From assembly GCA_002308495.1 (NCBI GenBank), contig DBVW01000006.1, positions 1-8,036 of the forward strand: a stretch of 8,036 nucleotides of DNA, read 5' to 3'. A model generated the notes under the pieces. The model ran no database searches. It was not told where the DNA came from and saw nothing but the letters and a program-made list of their open reading frames with translations. A program made the translations under genes and the position numbers. The DNA is from Alphaproteobacteria bacterium UBA1254 (GTDB lineage Bacteria > Pseudomonadota > Alphaproteobacteria > RF32 > CAG-239). The first letter of the stretch is position 1. Each line of letters begins with the position of its first letter. Below, in pieces: positions 6,079-8,036 of this stretch.

Positions 6079-7800
6079 ATGTCAATTAACTTAGCTGTTC
6101 CTGAAACCCCGATTACACACTTAAAACCACGCATTTCGGTTATTGGTGTCGGCGGTGGCGGCGGTAATGCCGTTAATAATATGATTGCAAAAAATTTGGA
6201 AGGAGTCGATTTTATTGTCGCCAATACCGATTCGCAAGCTCTTGCACATTCGACTGCCAGCCGCAAAATTCAACTCGGTCTGCAAATTACGCAAGGCTTA
6301 GGTGCCGGTGCGCGTCCTGAAATCGGAAAACTCGCAGCCGAAGAAGCCAGGGAACAAATAGAAAAAGAACTTGAAGGTTCCAATATGGTATTTATCACAG
6401 CCGGCATGGGCGGCGGAACAGGTTCCGGTGCTGCACCCGTTGTGGCCAAAATAGCAAAAGAAAAAGGCATTTTAACGGTCGGCGTGGTTACAAAACCTTT
6501 TGATTTTGAAGGTAAAAAGCGTATGGGAATCGCCGAAGATGCGCTTGCGAAATTCACCGAAGAAGTTGACAGTTTAATCATTATTCCGAATCAAAATTTA
6601 TTCCGTGTTGCCGATAAAAACACAACTTTTGCAGATGCCTTCATTATGGTGGACAACGTTTTATATTCCGGCGTTCGTTCCATCACCGACCTGATGATGA
6701 TGCCTGGCCTTATTAACCTTGATTTTGCCGACATTAAAAGCATTATGGAAGACAAAGGCAAAGCCATTATGGGCACGGGTGAAGCAGACGGTGAAAATCG
6801 CGCTCGCGTTGCTGCCGAGCAAGCATTAGCGAATCCGCTTTTAGACGATTGCTCAATGAAAGGTGCAAAAGGCGTTTTAATCAACATCACCGGCAGTGAT
6901 GATATGACCTTATTGGAAGTAGATGAAGCCGCACACATCATTAAAGAACAAGTTGATGAAGATGCTAACATCATCTTCGGCTCCAGCTTTGACAGCGCAT
7001 TAGACGGAAAAATTCGCGTTTCAATCGTTGTTACGGGCATCGAAAACAAACCGGGTTCTCGTTTCAAAGAAAAAGCTCTTGACACAACGGCTTATATTGA
7101 TGAAAGCTTTTCTCCCTCTACCAAAGCCGAAAATAACTTTGCAATAGACAGCCAAGATATTGACGACAATTTAGAGCGTTTCTCGGCAGTCAAAACAGCC
7201 GAAGAAAAAGAAGAGAAACAGGCGCAAGAAGCTCCTCAATCCGAACAAAACGTCGAGAAAGACACAAATGAAGAAACATCGGAAGAAAAAGAAAACCTCT
7301 CTGTTGAACCCGATTTCTCTAAATTTGAAGATTTTGAAAATCTGGAACATTCACAAGCAATAAATGAAGCTCCCCAAGCTTCTGCTTTGTTCAGCGCCAT
7401 CATCAACAAAAACCAGCCGAACGACGAACCTCAATCGTTTAGTTCTCTGACAGATTTTATGCCTGAGGAAAAAGATGTTTTCTCATCAAAGACACAAATC
7501 AATGATTTTGAAAATGAGCCTGTTCTTTTCCCTGAGCCGAGTGAAACAGATTTTGCTCCTCACATGGATGAACCTAAAGAAGAGGAACCGGTTGTCGATA
7601 CACCATCCAGAACAAAATTTATTGATAAAATTTTAGGCATTTCAAGAGCGCGGAAAAATCGCAAAGACACACCGCCTGTCATTGATGATCGTTTTGCCGA
7701 ACCCGTTGCTCCGAGTTTTTCAAACACTTCCGAAGCATTTGATTACTCGACGGAAACAACCGAAAACTTAGATATTCCTTCTTTCTTGAGAAGAAAATAA
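6079..7800 (+). CDS. ftsZ: Cell division protein FtsZ with long acidic linker
   Basis: FtsZ is the tubulin-like GTPase that polymerises into the division ring. Of 573 residues, about 20-324 form the GTPase and activation domains: GVGGGGGNAVNN (23-34) and the tubulin signature GGGTGSG (111-117) bind GTP, and the T7 loop NLDFADIK (213-220, D215 and D218) completes the neighbouring subunit's active site. Residues about 325-560 are a low-complexity linker rich in Glu, Asp, Ser, Pro and Gln, far longer than the roughly 50 residues of E. coli; long linkers are known in alphaproteobacteria. Within it are five Asp-Phe dipeptides (412, 418, 459, 476, 491) and a basic segment (511-529). The last residues, DIPSFLRRK (565-573), are the conserved peptide that binds FtsA and other partners. 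The ATG has AGGAG 11 bases upstream. A terminator follows directly, so ftsZ ends the operon; lpxC does not follow. Confidence 0.98.
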   Translation: MSINLAVPETPITHLKPRISVIGVGGGGGNAVNNMIAKNLEGVDFIVANTDSQALAHSTASRKIQLGLQITQGLGAGARPEIGKLAAEEAREQIEKELEGSNMVFITAGMGGGTGSGAAPVVAKIAKEKGILTVGVVTKPFDFEGKKRMGIAEDALAKFTEEVDSLIIIPNQNLFRVADKNTTFADAFIMVDNVLYSGVRSITDLMMMPGLINLDFADIKSIMEDKGKAIMGTGEADGENRARVAAEQALANPLLDDCSMKGAKGVLINITGSDDMTLLEVDEAAHIIKEQVDEDANIIFGSSFDSALDGKIRVSIVVTGIENKPGSRFKEKALDTTAYIDESFSPSTKAENNFAIDSQDIDDNLERFSAVKTAEEKEEKQAQEAPQSEQNVEKDTNEETSEEKENLSVEPDFSKFEDFENLEHSQAINEAPQASALFSAIINKNQPNDEPQSFSSLTDFMPEEKDVFSSKTQINDFENEPVLFPEPSETDFAPHMDEPKEEEPVVDTPSRTKFIDKILGISRARKNRKDTPPVIDDRFAEPVAPSFSNTSEAFDYSTETTENLDIPSFLRRK

Positions 7801-7815
7801 GAAAAAATATTTATT

Positions 7816-7845
7816 AAAAAACACCGCTCCAAGCGGTGTTTTTTT
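7816..7845 (+). terminator. Rho-independent terminator after ftsZ
   Basis: A 13-base perfect stem (7816-7828 with 7832-7844) has the GC-rich core ACACCGCT/AGCGGTGT, a 3-base loop CCA and a T-tract on its 3' side. It starts 15 bases after the ftsZ stop and closes the dcw operon. The A run on its left side could also allow termination from the minus strand. Confidence 0.9.
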
Positions 7846-7928
7846 ATATTTAAACATCTAAGAAAAAATACGTGAAGAAAAGGCCTATAATTTTTGGATT
7901 GAATGGAAATAATTTAATGATTTGACTC

Positions 7929-7964
7929 AATAAAAAAACCTCCTTTGCAGGAGGTTTTTTTATT
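7929..7964. terminator. Bidirectional terminator between convergent genes
   Basis: The stem A-rich/CCTCCT (7929-7944) pairs with AGGAGG/T-rich (7949-7964) around the loop TTGC. A7 on one side and T7 on the other make it symmetric. It touches the stop codon of the minus-strand gene to the right, so its main job is probably to end that gene, with a back-up role for ftsZ read-through. The roughly 85 bases between this and the ftsZ terminator hold nothing I can identify. Confidence 0.85.
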
Positions 7965-8036
7965 TATTTCTTAGCTTCCGTTTTAGCAGGAGCCGATTTC
8001 TTTTTAGCCGCCGGCTTTTTCTTGGCGGCCGGCTTT
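7964..8036 (-). CDS. C-terminal tail of a Lys/Ala/Pro-rich protein (partial)
   Basis: Reading the minus strand from the right edge, 23 codons run to a TAA at 7966-7964; the gene's start lies outside the window. The visible residues begin KPAAKKKPAAKKKS and end APAKTEAKK, a repetitive basic tail with KPAAKK repeated. Such tails occur on bacterial histone H1-like and HU-like DNA-binding proteins and on some ribosome- or RNA-associated proteins; they bind nucleic acid non-specifically. The tail alone does not say which. A terminator directly after the stop and the codon-level sense of the frame support a real gene end. The G+C is higher here than in the neighbours, which follows from the Ala/Pro codons and need not mean transfer. 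Confidence 0.6.
   Translation of the reverse strand, partial: KPAAKKKPAAKKKSAPAKTEAKK

Noticed and set aside
6591..7085. Minus-strand open frame of 164 codons inside ftsZ
   Set aside because: It lies wholly antisense to the conserved FtsZ GTPase domain, has no recognisable domain, and is explained by the codon bias of ftsZ.
7886..7927. Perfect TATAAT (7886-7891) and TTGACT (7922-7927) between the two terminators
   Set aside because: They are in the wrong order to form a promoter, TATAAT has only an A-run at the -35 position, and no + strand gene follows before the next terminator.

Overview
The window carries the 3' half of a cell-wall and cell-division (dcw) gene cluster from an AT-rich bacterium, almost certainly an alphaproteobacterium. 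The evidence is the murB-ftsQ-ftsA-ftsZ order, the FtsZ N-terminus (a short lead-in followed by LKPRISVIGVGGGGGNAVNN), the long acidic FtsZ linker, and its terminal DIPSFLRRK peptide. The low G+C content and unusually sparse cluster suggest a reduced or host-associated lineage such as an uncultured gut alphaproteobacterium. That placement is inference; I cannot name the genus.

Layout: (1) 1-612 is the C-terminal part of a divergent S-adenosylmethionine synthetase (metK), running in from the left edge. It is followed by an 18-A run and a strong hairpin terminator. (2) A leader of about 125 bases with no convincing promoter precedes the operon. (3) 799-7800 holds six genes on the + strand: mraY, ftsW, murB, ftsQ, ftsA and ftsZ. 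Spacing is tight (0 to 15 bases, with murB and ftsQ overlapping by 17) except for an 86-base gap before ftsZ that contains an inverted repeat. (4) A terminator directly follows ftsZ, and a second, bidirectional terminator lies about 85 bases further on. (5) The right edge holds the last 23 codons of a minus-strand gene with a Lys/Ala/Pro-rich tail, convergent with ftsZ.

How the genes work together: MraY makes lipid I at the inner membrane. MurB makes UDP-MurNAc in the cytoplasm, an early step in the precursor supply. FtsW polymerises lipid II at the septum. FtsQ links the cytoplasmic ring to the periplasmic synthases. FtsA anchors FtsZ filaments to the membrane, and FtsZ forms the ring. Genes that usually sit between these in alphaproteobacteria (murD, murG, murC, ddl) and after ftsZ (lpxC) are absent from their expected places.

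I see no CRISPR array, mobile element, tRNA, rRNA or defence system, and no evidence for an undescribed system. The points most worth a second look are the pruned dcw order, the divergent MetK, and the basic amphipathic segment and repeated Asp-Phe motifs in the FtsZ linker.
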